A DNA stretch of 64,000 nt from Lactarius indigo (taxonomy: Eukaryota; Basidiomycota; Agaricomycetes; Russulales; Russulaceae). Where the stretch lies: contig JAFKAC010000019.1 of assembly GCA_025766275.1 (NCBI GenBank), positions 620,001 to 684,000 of the forward strand. The letters run 5' to 3'. Made by a program: the position numbers and the translations under genes. Positions 1 to 12,255 of this stretch are shown here, piece after piece; the first letter of the stretch is position 1; the number at the start of each line of letters is the position of its first letter. The notes below the pieces were generated by a model. That model made no database searches. It saw nothing but the letters and a program-made list of their open reading frames with translations, and was not told where the DNA came from.

Positions 1-1411
1 ATCTCATACACCTCCATCACGGTGCTCATACCAAAGTCAACAAGCTCCGACTCCATATCAACATAGTCGAAGGTCGGAGATGGGTCATGGATATCCATCA
101 GCTCCAGGAGGAGACGGACGGGTAGGTCAATTGGGGTGGGGGTTGTGGGGTTGGGCATCGACGTGGGACGCTGACGACTCGGAGTAGCTGGGTGAGTCTC
201 CGATGTCACCGATGTTACTGATGCCCCCGCTGTAGACCCTGGCGATGCGATGTTCACTGCAACATGAACCTCGGGTACACCATGCGAATTGCGGGCTCTC
301 TTGCTAGTGGGTAGCCGGTCAAACGGTTTCAGGTTTGGGGGCAAGTCGATCCTCGCCTCATTGAGTGTCTATACCAGCATACGTGAGTACAGCATAACAT
401 TGTCCGCCATAGTCGCTCACAATTTTTTTTGCCCAAAATGTCATCGCCTTGTGATCTAGGCGTTTGTGGTTGTCGCGTCCACCCAAACGGTCGACATAAC
501 AATGGCCCCTATGGGCTTCACATCTGAGGGCAATTTCTAACTCTTTGTATGCTTGATACACCGCCCCCTGTTTGGCGTTCACAGGTGGAGGGACGTCGTC
601 CTCGCGCCTACGTTTTCCCCTGCTACCTGATGCCTTTGGCGCCTTTGACGGTGCCTTTGTCTACAAACAATCAGTAACACGGCCACTGGGAGCAAGAATT
701 CCTCACCAAGTTCTGGATTTCAACGCTCACTGCGTTCTTACGGGCCACGATTATTTTTGCATTCAGACGGGTGAGTGCGGCTTCCCACTCGTCCTCACTA
801 CTCAAGTATGACATCTTACCAAGATCCCCGGATAACTTATACCCCAACTGTACTGGTAATACGGCGTCACGAAGGCGCTTCATTACTTCCATCTGAAGCT
901 CGTCCCAGCTCATCGCACTGTGTCCCTTGAAGACACTTTTTGCCTTGCTCGAGGCAATGCTCACATCAAATTCCCACACTGGAAGATCAGGTAAGCGAGT
1001 TTCGTTACAGTATATGTGAGCTGACTTACCTCCAGGTTCACGTTGACTGTTCACATAGCGCTTCCTAGCACTGCCTGAAGATCTCACAGGTGTTGCAGGA
1101 GGTTGGCGTGTTGGCGTCGATATTGGCATCGGCATAGGTCCAGTGGTACCACCGGCTGGGTGTGGAGGCGACACCATTGGCAATGGATGGGGATAGTATG
1201 GTGTGTACGGCGGCCATGGTTGATACTGCTGACTGAAACCATTGGGTGTTGGCGGGTAGGGCGCAAGTGGGGTTGGGCCTGGGGTCAACGGAGGAGGATA
1301 TGGCACATGGTGGGGCAAGTATCCCGGGTGAGGAGCAACGTGAGGCGGCGGTAGAGGATAGCCCACTGGCGTGCGTTGCTGGGTGTTGCTGAGGTGCTGT
1401 GCAGGATCCAT
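1..1411 (-). CDS. Conserved fungal protein of unknown function, 3' part lost at window edge
   Basis: I cannot assign a function. Three exons join in phase: 1411-707, 660-421 and 356 to beyond position 1. The introns are 661-706 (46 nt) and 357-420 (64 nt), both GT-AG. Exon 1 encodes a Pro/Tyr-rich N-terminus of about 120 residues, then a compact region of about 90 residues (WEFDVSIAS to IIVARKN) that looks PB1- or ubiquitin-fold-like. Exon 2 has a basic KRRRED stretch and the segment HRGHCYVD. Exon 3 opens with LPPNLKPFDRLP, a pattern I recall from multi-copy agaricomycete hypothetical proteins, and stays open to the left edge. The ATG at 1411 is the first in frame. The frame is open upstream to a TAA near 1447, so an extra 5' exon is possible. 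No lesion is visible. Exon joins are inferred from splice signals and family memory. Confidence 0.6.
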
Positions 1412-1429
1412 AGCAGAGTCAGGTAACAC

Positions 1430-1786
1430 ATCGCCGCCGTCGTCTTCACCATTTTATAACTGAATCAACCCCCAGCTCCAAACAAAATGTAGTACCCGCC
1501 ATCGTTCCACTTTATATTTTGGCCAATGCGGCCAACACGGGATGTGTCGTGCACTGGCAGATATTATGCTTGGTGAACGCGTAGATTGCGCAAAGTCGTA
1601 ATGATCTCGACTTGCCTCTTTTCTTTTTTTTTTTTTTCTTTTTTCTTTTTCTTTTCTCTTTTTTATTTTATTTTTTATTTCACCAAAAAATACGGTAAGT
1701 CTCGGCAAATATGCCGACGGGGGATCCCGGAACTCAGCCCGCTAGTAGCTTTTCCGAAAATCGGACTATCGATATGAAAACGGCTG
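1430..1786. other. Intergenic region with polypyrimidine tract
   Basis: No gene is seen. Positions 1613-1680 are almost pure C/T (T runs broken by C, then TA). The stretch ends where the triplicated NLR-X segment begins near 1787, so it is the left border of that segment. Confidence 0.7.
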
Positions 1787-2258
1787 TAACAGAACGACTA
1801 TTATTACTTGTATATCCATTTTAGTTTTCCGGCTTCCCTTGGTTCGAAATACCTTAGTTGTTATGTGTATCATAACGGTCTATGCATGTTCTCGTAATTC
1901 GCCAAAAAAATGAGAGCAGACGACGCGCCGCATATAGCTTTCCTTCTCACGCACCGCAGTTATAAGGCCTCCACTTTCGACCCTCAGCGACGTGTTCCAG
2001 AAACCCTGTTGAGTCCTCGCCTCGTGGCATCGGAGTGAAAGGAATACTTCCAGCCTTGTTCACGTCACAAAAATCGATCTCAAACAAATCGAGAGCACTA
2101 TTATTTTGTGGCCGCGAATACCCAATGTTAGACGTACAACACTTCAGATTTGTATGGCATCACGAAAGCTCATCGATATCAACAACGGACATGGTCTCTG
2201 GCTCGGAACCGACACAAGTACTAGATGTGTGGGGAGGTAGGTACAACAAATTGGAATG
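1787..2258. repeat. Duplicated 3' flank of NLR1
   Basis: About 470 bp after the NLR1 stop codon correspond to 15009-15479 after NLR2. I see no gene here. Conservation outside the coding region shows that whole segments were duplicated, not just retrocopied coding sequence; the shared introns agree. Confidence 0.8.
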
Positions 2259-2479
2259 CTACGTTCTATTCTGTTCGAGTTGACTGGCATAATGGTCTAA
2301 TAGCGACTGTACCATCTCGCCATATCGTTTTGATGAAGAAAGCTGGTACGGAGTGCGACCTTCATCATCCACTGCATCTACATCTGCACCGTTTTCAAGT
2401 AGCACGCCAAAGAAATTGAAATCGAGTTCCAAACGAGTGAACCACCTGTTAAAGAACAATAGGGGCAAAGGCGTTGACC

Positions 2480-3690
2480 GCCCCTGATTGCGTGTGTTGA
2501 CATCCGCCTCATTCTGGATCAGTGTCTGCACAAAATGAACTTTCGACGACGACAACGACAACGACAATGACTCAGACAACGCCCCCGCTGCCAGATGCAA
2601 AGGCGTCGAGTGATTCTCATCCTGTGCGTTGACGTCCGCACCATTCCGGATCAATGTCTGCAAGACATCGGCATTCGACGACGACGATGACGACGACCCC
2701 CACGACGACGACGACGCCGCCAGATGCAAAGGTGTCGACTGCCTTTGATTGCGTGCATTGACATCCACCTCATTCTGGATCAATGTCTGCACAACATTAA
2801 CTTTCGACGACAACGACAACGCCCCCGCCGCCAGATGCAAAGGTGTCGAGTGATCCTCATCCCGTGCGTTGACATCCGCACCATTCCGGATCAATGTCTG
2901 CAAGACATCGGCATTCGACGACGACGACGACCCCCACGACGATGACGACGCCGCCGCCGCCGCCAGATGCAAAGGTGTCGACTGCCTTTGATTGCGTGCA
3001 TTGACATCCGCCCCACTCTGGATTAATGTCTGCACAACATTAAATTTCGACGACGACGAAAACGCCCCCGCCGCCAGATGCAAAGGTGTCGAATGATCCT
3101 CATCCCGTGCGTTGGCATCCGCCCCATTCTGGATCAATATCTGCATGACATTGACATTCGACGACCACGACGACGACCCCCACAACACCATCTCCGCCGC
3201 CACGGCCACCGCCGCCAGATGCAAAGGTGTCGACTGCCTTTGATTGCGTGCGTTGACATCCGCCCCATTCTGGATCAATGTCTGCACAACATTAACTTTT
3301 GACGACGACAACGGCGATTCCCACGACGACAATGACGACGACGACGACAACGCCAGATGCAAAGGTGTCGAGTGATTTTTATCTCGTGCGTTGACATCCG
3401 CCCCATTCCGGATCAATGTCAGCACGACATCAACATTCGACGACCACGACCACGACCCCCACGAGTCTATCGCCTCCTCCTCCTCCTTCTCCGGCGGCGC
3501 CGCCGCCGCCGCCAGATGCAAAGGTGTTGAGTGACTCTCATCCCGTGCGTTGGCATCTGCCCCATTTAGAATCAACGTCTGCACAACGCCAGGGTTCGAT
3601 GGCAAATTCGACAACGACGACGCGAGATGCAAGGGTGTCTTGTAGCTCCGATTCCGTGCGTTGACATCTGCCCCGTGATTGATCAATGTC
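2480..3690 (-). repeat. Coding ankyrin repeat array with Ser/Ala triplet expansions (NLR1)
   Basis: A two-repeat module (one repeat starting QRQSTPLHLAA, the next EDHSTPLHLAAG) is reiterated with near-identical DNA. Between the first and second helix of many repeats lie variable runs of Ser, Ala, Trp and Gly, encoded by TCG/GCG-type triplet runs (GAC/GCC on the plus strand). Run lengths differ from repeat to repeat. Confidence 0.85.
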
Positions 3691-5610
3691 TGCACAACAT
3701 CAACACTCGACTCCAATGACGACGCGAGATGCAACGGTGTCGAGTGTCTCCCATACCGTGCGTGGACATCCCCTCCGAGTTTGATAAAGAACCGCACGGT
3801 TTCGGCACTCCTCGACAATAACGCTAGACGAAATAGCTTCTGGAGGTCGGTGTTTGCATCTGCCCCATACTGGATTAACAGCCGTACGACGTTGACATGA
3901 CCGCGTCTTGATGCTTCGTATAGTGGAGTATGGTTGTCCCGCCTCGTGGCGACCCCGACATCTACACCGTGCTCTAGTAGGGCTCGAACAATTTCCAGGC
4001 GTCCCTTCGCCGCTGCAAAGTGGAGTGGAGTCCTGCCGTTGTTGTCTTGCGCATTCGCATCTGCGCCGACGCTTAGCAACCATTGTGCAACATCTGTTAA
4101 TCCATCCTCTGATGCAGTGTGCAGTAGAGTGCGACTTTTGTAACCAATTTCCAGGATTGCGCCATGCTGGTGTAGTAGCTCTGCGACATGAATGTGTTTG
4201 TTGTACAATGCTGCCGCCAGTGCACTCTTGTTAAGACCAACGCTAGCATTTACATGCTGCGGGTACTCGGTGATGAGATGTTTCGTTAAGTCATGAAATC
4301 CGCACAACGCAGCGTAGTATAGACAAAACGGTGGATCGGCTTTTCTCGATGAAGTAGAATTTTCAAAACCAACGAAAGCATGCCATTCTTCGTCGAGGTC
4401 AAACGATTTGAGCCATGCCGTGAAATATGGCTTTGTAAGGTCAAAAAGATGTCGCATCCCGTCTTCGACAACTAATGAGACGTTCTTGATCTGAGCATGG
4501 CCTACCCAATGCCGAGCGGCATAGTCCAATAGAGGAGAGCTATGTCCGACCGAACCACTAAAATCCGACTGAAGAAGAATTGCCAAGCAAGCCTGCGTGA
4601 TGACCGTGTGCGCTGGCTCAAGACGGATGTGAAAATGGGAAATGTCTGGTGTTAAGTTGGCAAGCCGACCCGAAGTCAAGAACTCCTTCACCGAAAAATG
4701 TGCGAATTGTACAATCCGGGTCTTCGAAGACTCGTCACAGACGACGATGATCAGGCTTGAGCACGTAGACAGAACACCTTGTCGTTGGTCATCCCATCGC
4801 CAATCTGAGTTCAGCGCCGGTACCCCATCCTCCACCCTATCGAAGTCGAGCGCAAGAACTTCTGCAAGCTCTTCAACACGCAGCGGCCGAGTGGCAATGG
4901 CGAGACATTGTAACAGACGATATGCTTGATCTGGATTGACCTTCCCGATCTCCCTCAGCATCCGCTCGTATGTCTCGTCCAATGAGTTGGGCAATTCTCT
5001 GAGGATGCGCTGGACATTCTGTGGAAGGCAATTTCGTAACACTTCGAGCTGACAAAAGACCCATCGGAACCTGTTTAACACCGTTAATCGAAGTTATAAT
5101 CATCTGTATATTAGTATATCCACTTACATTCCGTCAGCTCTTTCTGACAGCGTCTCAATCACATGCTCTTTGTCCTCTGTCCATCAGCATTCGAACACGT
5201 TCCTGTATTTTACTTTGGCTACTTAATTTGGAAATAAAGTAAATTTAAGTGAAAAGGGACGATCAAGTAATTCCCAGAATTGTAATTTTCGTCTCGGCTA
5301 ATTAACCGGCAAGTGAATTAAGCGCACCATGGCAATTAAGTAGTTTGTGTTGGTCTCAGCAACACGAAACATGTCAAGCCAAATCCAGTAACTAAAGTCG
5401 CGTTGTACATACTCAAAAGTGTATAGGATTTCTTGACTGTAATGGCTCTTAGCTACTGGTGTTTGTATTGGCACATTCCCCAGTTTGAAAAAAAAAAAAA
5501 AAAAAGCGTGCATCACACTGAGCCTCATTTACCGCGTGTATTTGTAAGTAAAGTTCATTGTTGAAATATGGTCTGGGAGGTAGCGAACATTGGGAGAAAG
5601 TAGAACAAAA

Positions 5611-5774
5611 GGGGGTCCTCTCAATATCGATGGAGGACGGAAGACGGAAAGTCAATGAATGAGGGAATAGAGCTGCTGGGGTTCGTGTTCCAGGGGGACC
5701 TCTCGATATCGATGGAGGACGGAAGACGGAAAGTCAATGAATGAAGGAATAGAGCTGCTGGGGTTCGTGTTCCG
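5611..5774. repeat. 82-bp tandem duplication inside the TIR element
   Basis: Two near-identical copies, 5611-5692 and 5693-5774, share the core 'atcgatggaggacggaag' and the tail 'agctgctggggttcgtgttc'. The function is not known. Confidence 0.85.
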
Positions 5775-6659
5775 AGCAGACTCCTGTTGCAAGATGTCTT
5801 GAATGTGTCGCGCGAAATGGAGGGTAACTCATTGTTTATTGGATGTCAGAACGAGCCTTATTTGTAAGTAAGGTGGCTGCCTGGTTTGGGGATGCATTGG
5901 GTTTGAGTTGCTAAGGCTGCGCACGAATGCGGCACACTGGGGAACACAAGGGAGGAGCTACACTGAGCCCCGAAGTCCAAGGGGAAAAGCCTATACTATT
6001 GTCCAAAGTCAGAGTCATAAATACATGGGCCATGTACTTAGGAATAGGTTTCAAGGAAATATGGTACATGAGATAAACAAGGGAACAGGGGACTGCTAAA
6101 AACACAAAGGGAAATGTCCAGAAGGAATGGGAAGCATCTATGAAGGTGTTTCAAAAAAATACAAGTCGCGTTATCCGTTGATTGTTGTTTAGTTTGATCG
6201 TGGGAAGCTTCTTCGAAGTATTGCCATTCCCATGCCACCACATCCCAGTTACCCCTTCATCTTCCTCTGTCACCACCACCTTGCGGCCTCTCAGTCTACT
6301 TCGAGCCCACACTCATGACAGCCATTGTATACTACTGCCAGTGTATTCCCCCCAAAATGACTTGAGGCAGCACACCACACTTGATGCTAAGTGCCACTGA
6401 AGATAAGAATTTTTGTCGATGTAACCTCACGATGTACTTACACTATTTGCAGGTATGACCGCGCAACTGCCACGGCACTCCTCACCTACCATCTACAATA
6501 CTTTAGCTTGAAGAGGGTGTTCGCTAACATATATGCATTCACCCTAGATGCCTCTGCGTCATATGGCTTGTAGTATGTAGTCTCAGGCTCTTGAACCCGT
6601 CCACTCTTCGTCTCACATATAGAGAGTATACGTCCGGTCGACCACTGGGCATAGTGACG

Positions 6660-7865
6660 ACGCCAGTCATGTCACCGAGGTGTCACCAGCGCAGGACCCG
6701 AAGTATACACGCCCTCAAGCCTTCATTAGCACCCCTAGCACACTCTGTATGTTTCAGATATTTTCCACTTCGTTTAACTTGCCTCCTCGCGTCCCCCAGT
6801 GTTCTGCACCCACGTGCGGCCTTAGTGACTCGAGCGTGATGTGTCACCTACCACGACGACCACCTCTGCAAAGTTTCGTGTCGCGCGGAAACATGCGCGA
6901 CCATTTCCGATTGGCTGCAACCACCTGGACCAGCAGGGCTCCCATGCAGCCCACGGTTCCTATTCCCAACCTGCTGCACCTGTGTGCGGCTTTAGCGACT
7001 CAGGTACAACGCGTCCACGACCAATGTAGCCAGCTCGGCGAAGTTTCGCATCGTGCAGAAGCGTGCGTGACCATTTTAGATCACCTACGATCACTGACCC
7101 TGTAGTCTGCCATTCCCTTTCCTGACCGTGCTGCACTCGCGCGCAGCCTTAGCTATTCGATACAGATGTGACAACAACCGCCATGGACCTACCTACAACA
7201 CCTCGCACCCCACAGAAGCTTGCGCGCTCACTTGCGCTGCTTCACACTCCCTGCACATCTTAAACATATTCCGCAATCATTTAGGGTATATTGGATGCAA
7301 ATTTGGGGTGACGAGCGGTCACGTCATCGAGGCGTCACCAGCGCAGGACCTGAAGTATACACGCCCCCAAGCCCTCCTTAGCATCCCTAGCACACCTTGT
7401 ATGTTTCAAACTTTTTTTCCATTTCGGCCATTAGCGTCGATTTTTGACTTGCCCCCTCACATCCCCCAGTGTCCCGCACCCATGCGCGGCCTTAGTGACT
7501 CGAGCGTGACGTGTCGCCTACCATGGTGACCACCTTTGCAAAGTTTCACATCGTGCGGAAGCATGCGTGACCGTTTCCGATCAGCTGCGACCACCCGGAC
7601 CAGCAGGGCTCCCATGCAGCCCACAGTCCCTATTCCTGACCTCGCCGCACCTGCGCGCGGCCTAGCGACTCAGGTACAACGTGTCTAGGACCAATGTAGC
7701 CAGCTTGGCGAAGTTTTGCAGTGTGCGGAATCGTGCACGACCATTTTCGATCGCCTGTGACTACTGACCTTGTAGCCCACCATTCCCTTTCCTGACGGAC
7801 GTGACTCACTGCAATGGACCTACCTACAACGCCTTGCACCCCGCAAAGGGTCACTGTGGTGGCCA
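6660..7865. repeat. Large direct duplication (about 650 bp) inside the TIR element
   Basis: 'caccagcgcaggacc' occurs at about 6685 and 7336, and 'ggaccagcagggctcccatg' in both halves, giving a period near 653 bp. Shorter degenerate sub-repeats (the '..gcgtgaccatttt..' type) occur within each half. No reading frame is conserved between the halves. Confidence 0.75.
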
Positions 7866-7947
7866 CCACGACGCAGGGGTATAGTGTTTATAGCAGTACT
7901 GTGTAGCATACGATTGATACTTTTTAAAATGCCTCCTTGCTTCCTGG

Positions 7948-8100
7948 ATTTTACTTGAGCTCACTAGTGTTGTGAAAATGAAGTGAAATCAAGGCATACC
8001 AAGTAAAATCCAGGACAAGGACCTACTGGATTTTACTTGACAAAAATGCTCCTGGATTTTACTTAATCGGGTATCAAGTGAAATAAAGTAAAATCCAGGA
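7948..8100. repeat. Subterminal repeats of the TIR element
   Basis: The motif CCTGGATTTTACTT or its complement occurs about five times within the last 170 bp, in both orientations (near 7953, 8009, 8031, 8061 and 8089). One degenerate copy (CCTGTATTTTACTT) follows the left terminus near 5202. Arrays like this often act as transposase binding sites; here that is inference. Confidence 0.75.
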
Positions 8101-10132
8101 ACGTGCTCAAATGCTGATGTCCTCCATCTCTTCATAAATTTACCCGACCCAGAATAGACCACAGATCTGACATAGGAGGCGATATCCTTCTTCTGCCCGC
8201 CTTCATCCTGAAGCGAAATTGTCTGAGAGGTGAGCGACTCAAGCGCATCGCAGATGTCGGCCTCCGGGCGACTCGTAACACAGATATGGAGATTAGAAAG
8301 TCGAAGGCTGACAAGATCCTTTATGAGATCAAGGACCTGTTCGCGAGCGGATGGGACATCAGAGGTGTCGGGACTTTCATCAAGGGCATCTAAGATGAGA
8401 TAAACTGGCCCTTGATTTGGAAGCGTAAGCATCTCCTTAAGGCACTGGGTTAAAGCTTTGTCGCTGGGCTGACGCGCGCCTTTGTCGTGTGTCTTGTGGA
8501 GACCAAAGAGTATGTCGCAAAAGGCATTAGAACGAGTAGAGAGTTGGACGAGGAGTGACGAGAGAAGGTTGCGGCGAGCTTTCTTGTCGACATCTCGAAA
8601 GTCGAAATAAAAATACGCCATCGAAGCCGATCCGGCCTCGCACAGGGTCGTGAGATTGCTGATGATTGCGGAGCTACTCGACAACCATAAGTTTCCTAAT
8701 ATTGCAAGATGTAAAGAGCGACGGACCATAGAATGCTTTTCCCAGAGCCCGCTGCGAAATGTGTCGTCCGTAAGATCACCGAAGCCGCAGATAAAAGAAA
8801 CGTACGTTTTCCGTGAATCCACAGCAGGGAACCTGTCAGCTTCCAGGTTTCGAATTGGTCACTTTCAATGGACCACTCGGCGGTTCCCTCATGTTGGCGA
8901 TCAGCGGCGATGTTGTGATTTGTGGATGGATCCGGTGGAGATTGCCATTTCCTAAGGTTTTCCCGTAATTGGTTGCCTGTGATCGTGTTAGATGGCCGAC
9001 TGTCAGGAGAGATGGGTCTGATTACGAACGCTTCACGTTGTCTACTTGGGCCGCGGTTTGTCGAGTGATTAGTTTCACTTCCAGTGAGTCTAGACGATAG
9101 AAGTGAGTGATGATGCTGGTGAGTTGCCAAACAGACTCCACGCACTGTCAGTTATTGTTTGCACCTTATTATCAATCGCTTGAACGTTGTCCCCAACGAG
9201 CTATACCTCGCTTTTGACAACCTGCACTTCGCTTTCGACACCCCTCACGCCATCGCCAACCGCCGTCACTTTGTTATCGATGGTGTGCGTGACCTTCAGA
9301 ACCTGCAAACTCGCCATCACGACCTCTTCATTCGTCAGTTTATCGAGCTTCTTCAGACCATCCTCCAAATCCGTCCACCCCGCCACCTTCTTGAGAAACT
9401 TTTCTGGACCGGTGTTAGCCTCAAGCAAAGTAAGGCGATGGTCGAACTCACTAGCTCTACTCTGTTCCATTTCCTTTGTGGCAGTCGCAAGGATATCTAA
9501 GATCTCAGCCGTAATTTGCACCATTTTGTCCGTCATCGCCGCAGTCAACGGGACCTCAGTATAAGTCTCGAGTCGCACGAAGAAACTTTCGATGCGTCCG
9601 AAGATGTCGACGAGGATGTCTTGGCTTGCGATAACGTCTTTAGCTGCCTAAGAACGCTCAACACCGGAGGTTCCCGTACGGGGGAAGCAGCGAAGCGACT
9701 CACCAAGAGGAGGACACCAACGCCAGCAAATACTAGTTTGGTAGGTGGGAATGCCTGCCGGATCAACATCAGAGCGTGTTCATCGACAAATAATTCGATA
9801 CTTGCCAAACTGACACCTTCACTTAACGTCCCAGAGAAGGTACAAAGAACGTTGACGGTCGGAACGAGCCATTTTTTCAACCTATCATCGCTAGCAGTCC
9901 TCGAGGGATCGAACTGGGCGGTTTGAAACACGGCGAGAATGGCAGCGGGGGAATCGCATGTTTCGAGCTGTTTGAAAAGATCGTGGTTCTTGAGATCGTT
10001 CTTGGTCTTTTTCTTGTACGACTTTAGAGCGGCATCAAAGATGCGTTCGATACTGGTGAGAGAGGACTCGGAGGGTGTAGCTACGGGAGCCTGGTGCATG
10101 GAAGCGGGGGCGGGAGCAGGAGATTGACTCAT

Positions 10133-10859
10133 GTTGGGGGTATGTTAGCAGTCCGGTGGACGACGGTGAGAGAATGCTGGTGACTCGTGTCGACAAACCA
10201 AGGACCCCGATATGGAAGAATCAGATAGACGCGGTTACACGGGCCGGCACCTCCATTTCATTGCCAGACCACGACCAGCAGATGCGGGCTAACTCCAGGA
10301 TCACGCACCGAACGTGTCGCCGTCCAACAATCTATTCCCTCCTAATGCCCGCGAATCCGCCCTACTGTATCCCCACAAGAATATGGGCCCATTTCAGATA
10401 CCACCCTCAGTCCAAATGACCACGCCCCGTGGCTCTAGTCGCTCAATGATGCGTCTTTGCCCAACACAAATGCGACTTCGGACTTGCTCCACGCAAGCCT
10501 TCTTACCTAACGCGAACGCGATTTGGGTCGATAATGCTTTTCTCCCCGTCAAGATTCCCCGGCCCCGTTGTCGCGTCAGCCTCCTCAACGATTTCACCTT
10601 TGCCTTTCACCCCGCCATCCAGATCGTTATCCCATCAGGCTTCCAAGCCGCCAGAATGAGAAAGTAATGTGACGGCAATCTCACTCGGCGACGATCTACC
10701 ACGAGCGAGTATGTCATTGGCCACGTGCCGGGGTGTCTCGTGAGGCCAACGGCCAAACAGGCCCAAAACGAAAAGGCGCGGACAGCGACGTCTAATCGCC
10801 CCTCGTGATCGGGATCAGGGTTCATTACAGGTTTGTCCATCTGTCCCACCCTTTTTGCG
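10133..10859. promoter_or_regulatory. Head-to-head spacer between NLR1 and X1
   Basis: About 0.73 kb separates the NLR1 start from the X1 reading frame. The same spacer recurs in units 2 and 3. No long conserved ORF is seen. It presumably holds promoters for both divergent genes. It also provides the empty-site sequence for both unit 3 insertions: near 10450 for element A and near 10656 for the Plavaka-like element. Confidence 0.6.
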
Positions 10860-12255
10860 TGTATACATACCCCATGTTACAGAGGCAGCCCCCCTCCTGC
10901 GGGTGCCTCCAGGCGCTCATCGTCTTCACAGTCCCATGTTGCCTGCGCTGGATATCAAAGACGTCCCTCTTCCTCCCCTTCCCCTCCGAAACAAATCCGT
11001 CTGATCCTTCCCCTGCCAACGCGATAGAGAAAGGGGCCACGACCTGCTGGACATCTCATGCCTTCTCACCGGAGTCGCCGCCACCGCCGCCTTTTCAGCG
11101 CAGCCCGCCCGCGCAAGACCAAGAAATGGAGGGCAACTAATGATGTACGTCCACATACCTCTATTCCCGCTTGGTGTATGCGTGTCAGACTATGCACCAG
11201 TAAAACAACGACCCCGCATGCGCCAGCGCCAGACCGCAGCCAAGGGAAAGGCACGGGCGGGGAACAATTCCGGCTCTTCAATCACTCGTGGAGCACGCTG
11301 TAAGGATCATAGTCCTCCTAGGCTTGGAACGATACTTTACTTGTTACTTTCCGATTACTAAGAAGGCGTATATACTCTATGATTGAGCCTGATTACGGAA
11401 AATGAACAGAACTTATGCTCCCACTTTCCCGTTAATGATATCAGCCTGCCTCTGCTTTCCCGTCTGTATTTCTTATCTCTCTTATCTCTCTCTTTTGTCT
11501 ACGCTTCCCCTTGGGTTGACGTCTATTACTCGCTACAGCAGGTACCCCGAATTGACGTTCGATTGCTCAGCAGAAGAGTTTCGAATGTCCAGCTTGCCAC
11601 AAAGATTGTAACTGCTTGCGGAAGCGAGGGGAGGTGTACATCCCCGAACGCAATGGCGGGAGGCGTAGTTGGGTGGCGCGCCAAGGAGACTCCCATTGCG
11701 CCACCGCGCCCACCCCCGCAAGAAAGAGGATGAGTAAAGACCCCGGAACGGCGCAGGTGCCAGTGGCGACGTATCAACGCCCGACAACAACCAACGCGCA
11801 GGTTTTTGACGCGAGCTTGAACGATACCGACACCTACACACAAGTAGCAGCTGCAGCAGCGAAGGCATCGGTATACGTTCATCTGGAAACCTTTCAAGAC
11901 GTGGGGGCGCTTTGTGTCCCTTCCGGATCCCAAGCACGACCAGCCGATGCAGCAGAAAAAGACAAAGGGAAAGGGAAAGGGGAAGTCAACAGGATGGCGG
12001 GCCAGGGACATGAATTCGGCTCTTTGTGGCCTAGAGAGATTGTTGGTGGCACGGCGGAGGCCGCGACCGCGACGGTCTGGGTAGTTGACGCTGCTGAATG
12101 ACGATGACGGTGGGGAGGAGGATGGAATTCTTGAAGAGGGCAGCGATGCTGATCCGGATACAGATGTAGACGCAGACGACGGAATCTGGACCGGGGAGTA
12201 CGTCGTGCCTGTACCACCTGTTCAGGCGGAGGAAGTGGTGAGGATCACGCAGGAG
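10860..12255 (+). pseudogene. X1: Pro/Ser-rich protein of unknown function, degenerate copy
   Basis: I do not recognise this family. Fragments in changing frames match X2 and X3: GASRRSSSSQS near 10900, ARPRKTKK near 11105, a middle segment rich in Gln/Arg near 11200, TTNAQVFD near 11800, an acidic Asp/Glu run near 12110 and EYVVPVPPVQAEE near 12200. A conserved non-coding-looking stretch ending GTCAG near 11190 may be an intron in all copies. Frame changes within the first half indicate either unresolved introns or decay; I favour decay. The 3' end joins directly to the truncated NLR relic of unit 2. Confidence 0.5.

Larger units (their letters stand above)
5183..8118. mobile_element. Non-autonomous TIR DNA transposon inserted in NLR1 exon 8
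   Basis: The edges are defined against NLR2, which is uninterrupted here. The left end reads CATCAGCATTCGAACACG and the right end, reverse-complemented, CATCAGCATTTGAGCACG. The inverted repeat runs about 35 bp with three mismatches by eye. If the element starts with CATCAGC, the duplication is TC; if with ATCAGC, it is GTCC (5179-5182 and 8119-8122). Removing one duplicate restores the NLR2 sequence. I see no credible protein, so it must be mobilised in trans. The CATCAGCA terminus is shared with the Plavaka-like element at 49720-61409, which suggests it belongs to the same group. Confidence 0.85.
2259..10132 (-). pseudogene. NLR1: Goodbye-NACHT-ankyrin STAND gene, disrupted by a transposon
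   Basis: This is a paralogue of NLR2 with the same exon layout: start at 10132; Goodbye domain in exons 1-4 (about 10132-9200); P-loop HGK/PGSGKS split by an intron near 8760-8815; Walker B LILDALDE near 8385-8410; winged-helix-like region and ankyrin repeats 5081-2259. It differs in having about 17 ankyrin repeats against about 12 in NLR2. A 2.9 kb TIR element lies in exon 8 between the NACHT part and the sequence encoding EDKEHVIETL. Read through, the frame enters the element and stops near 7989. No GT donor sits at the element edge, so clean splicing is unlikely. I see no other lesion, so the break looks recent. Family role: cytosolic signalling ATPases of non-self recognition or programmed cell death. 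The specific ligand is unknown. Confidence 0.85.
1787..12255. repeat. Segmental repeat, unit 1 (NLR1 + spacer + X1)
   Basis: From about 1787 the sequence matches 15009 onward (3' flank of the NLR gene, then the gene, then the upstream spacer) with scattered substitutions. The matching flank includes 'gaacgactattatta' at 1791 and 15012. The unit holds a minus-strand NLR gene, a spacer of about 0.7 kb and a plus-strand X gene. It ends where X1 abuts the truncated NLR relic of unit 2. Confidence 0.8.

Noticed and set aside
3078..4234. Plus-strand open frames over the ankyrin regions of NLR1
   Set aside because: They follow the codon periodicity of the minus-strand ankyrin repeats and consist of Arg/Pro-rich translations; shadows of the real gene.
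5183..8118. Open frames of 60-140 codons inside the TIR element
   Set aside because: Low complexity, not conserved between the two halves of the internal duplication, no recognisable domain.
5183..8118. The insertion in NLR1 as a long intron
   Set aside because: The edges are inverted repeats with a target duplication, not GT/AG, and NLR2 has no intron at that place.
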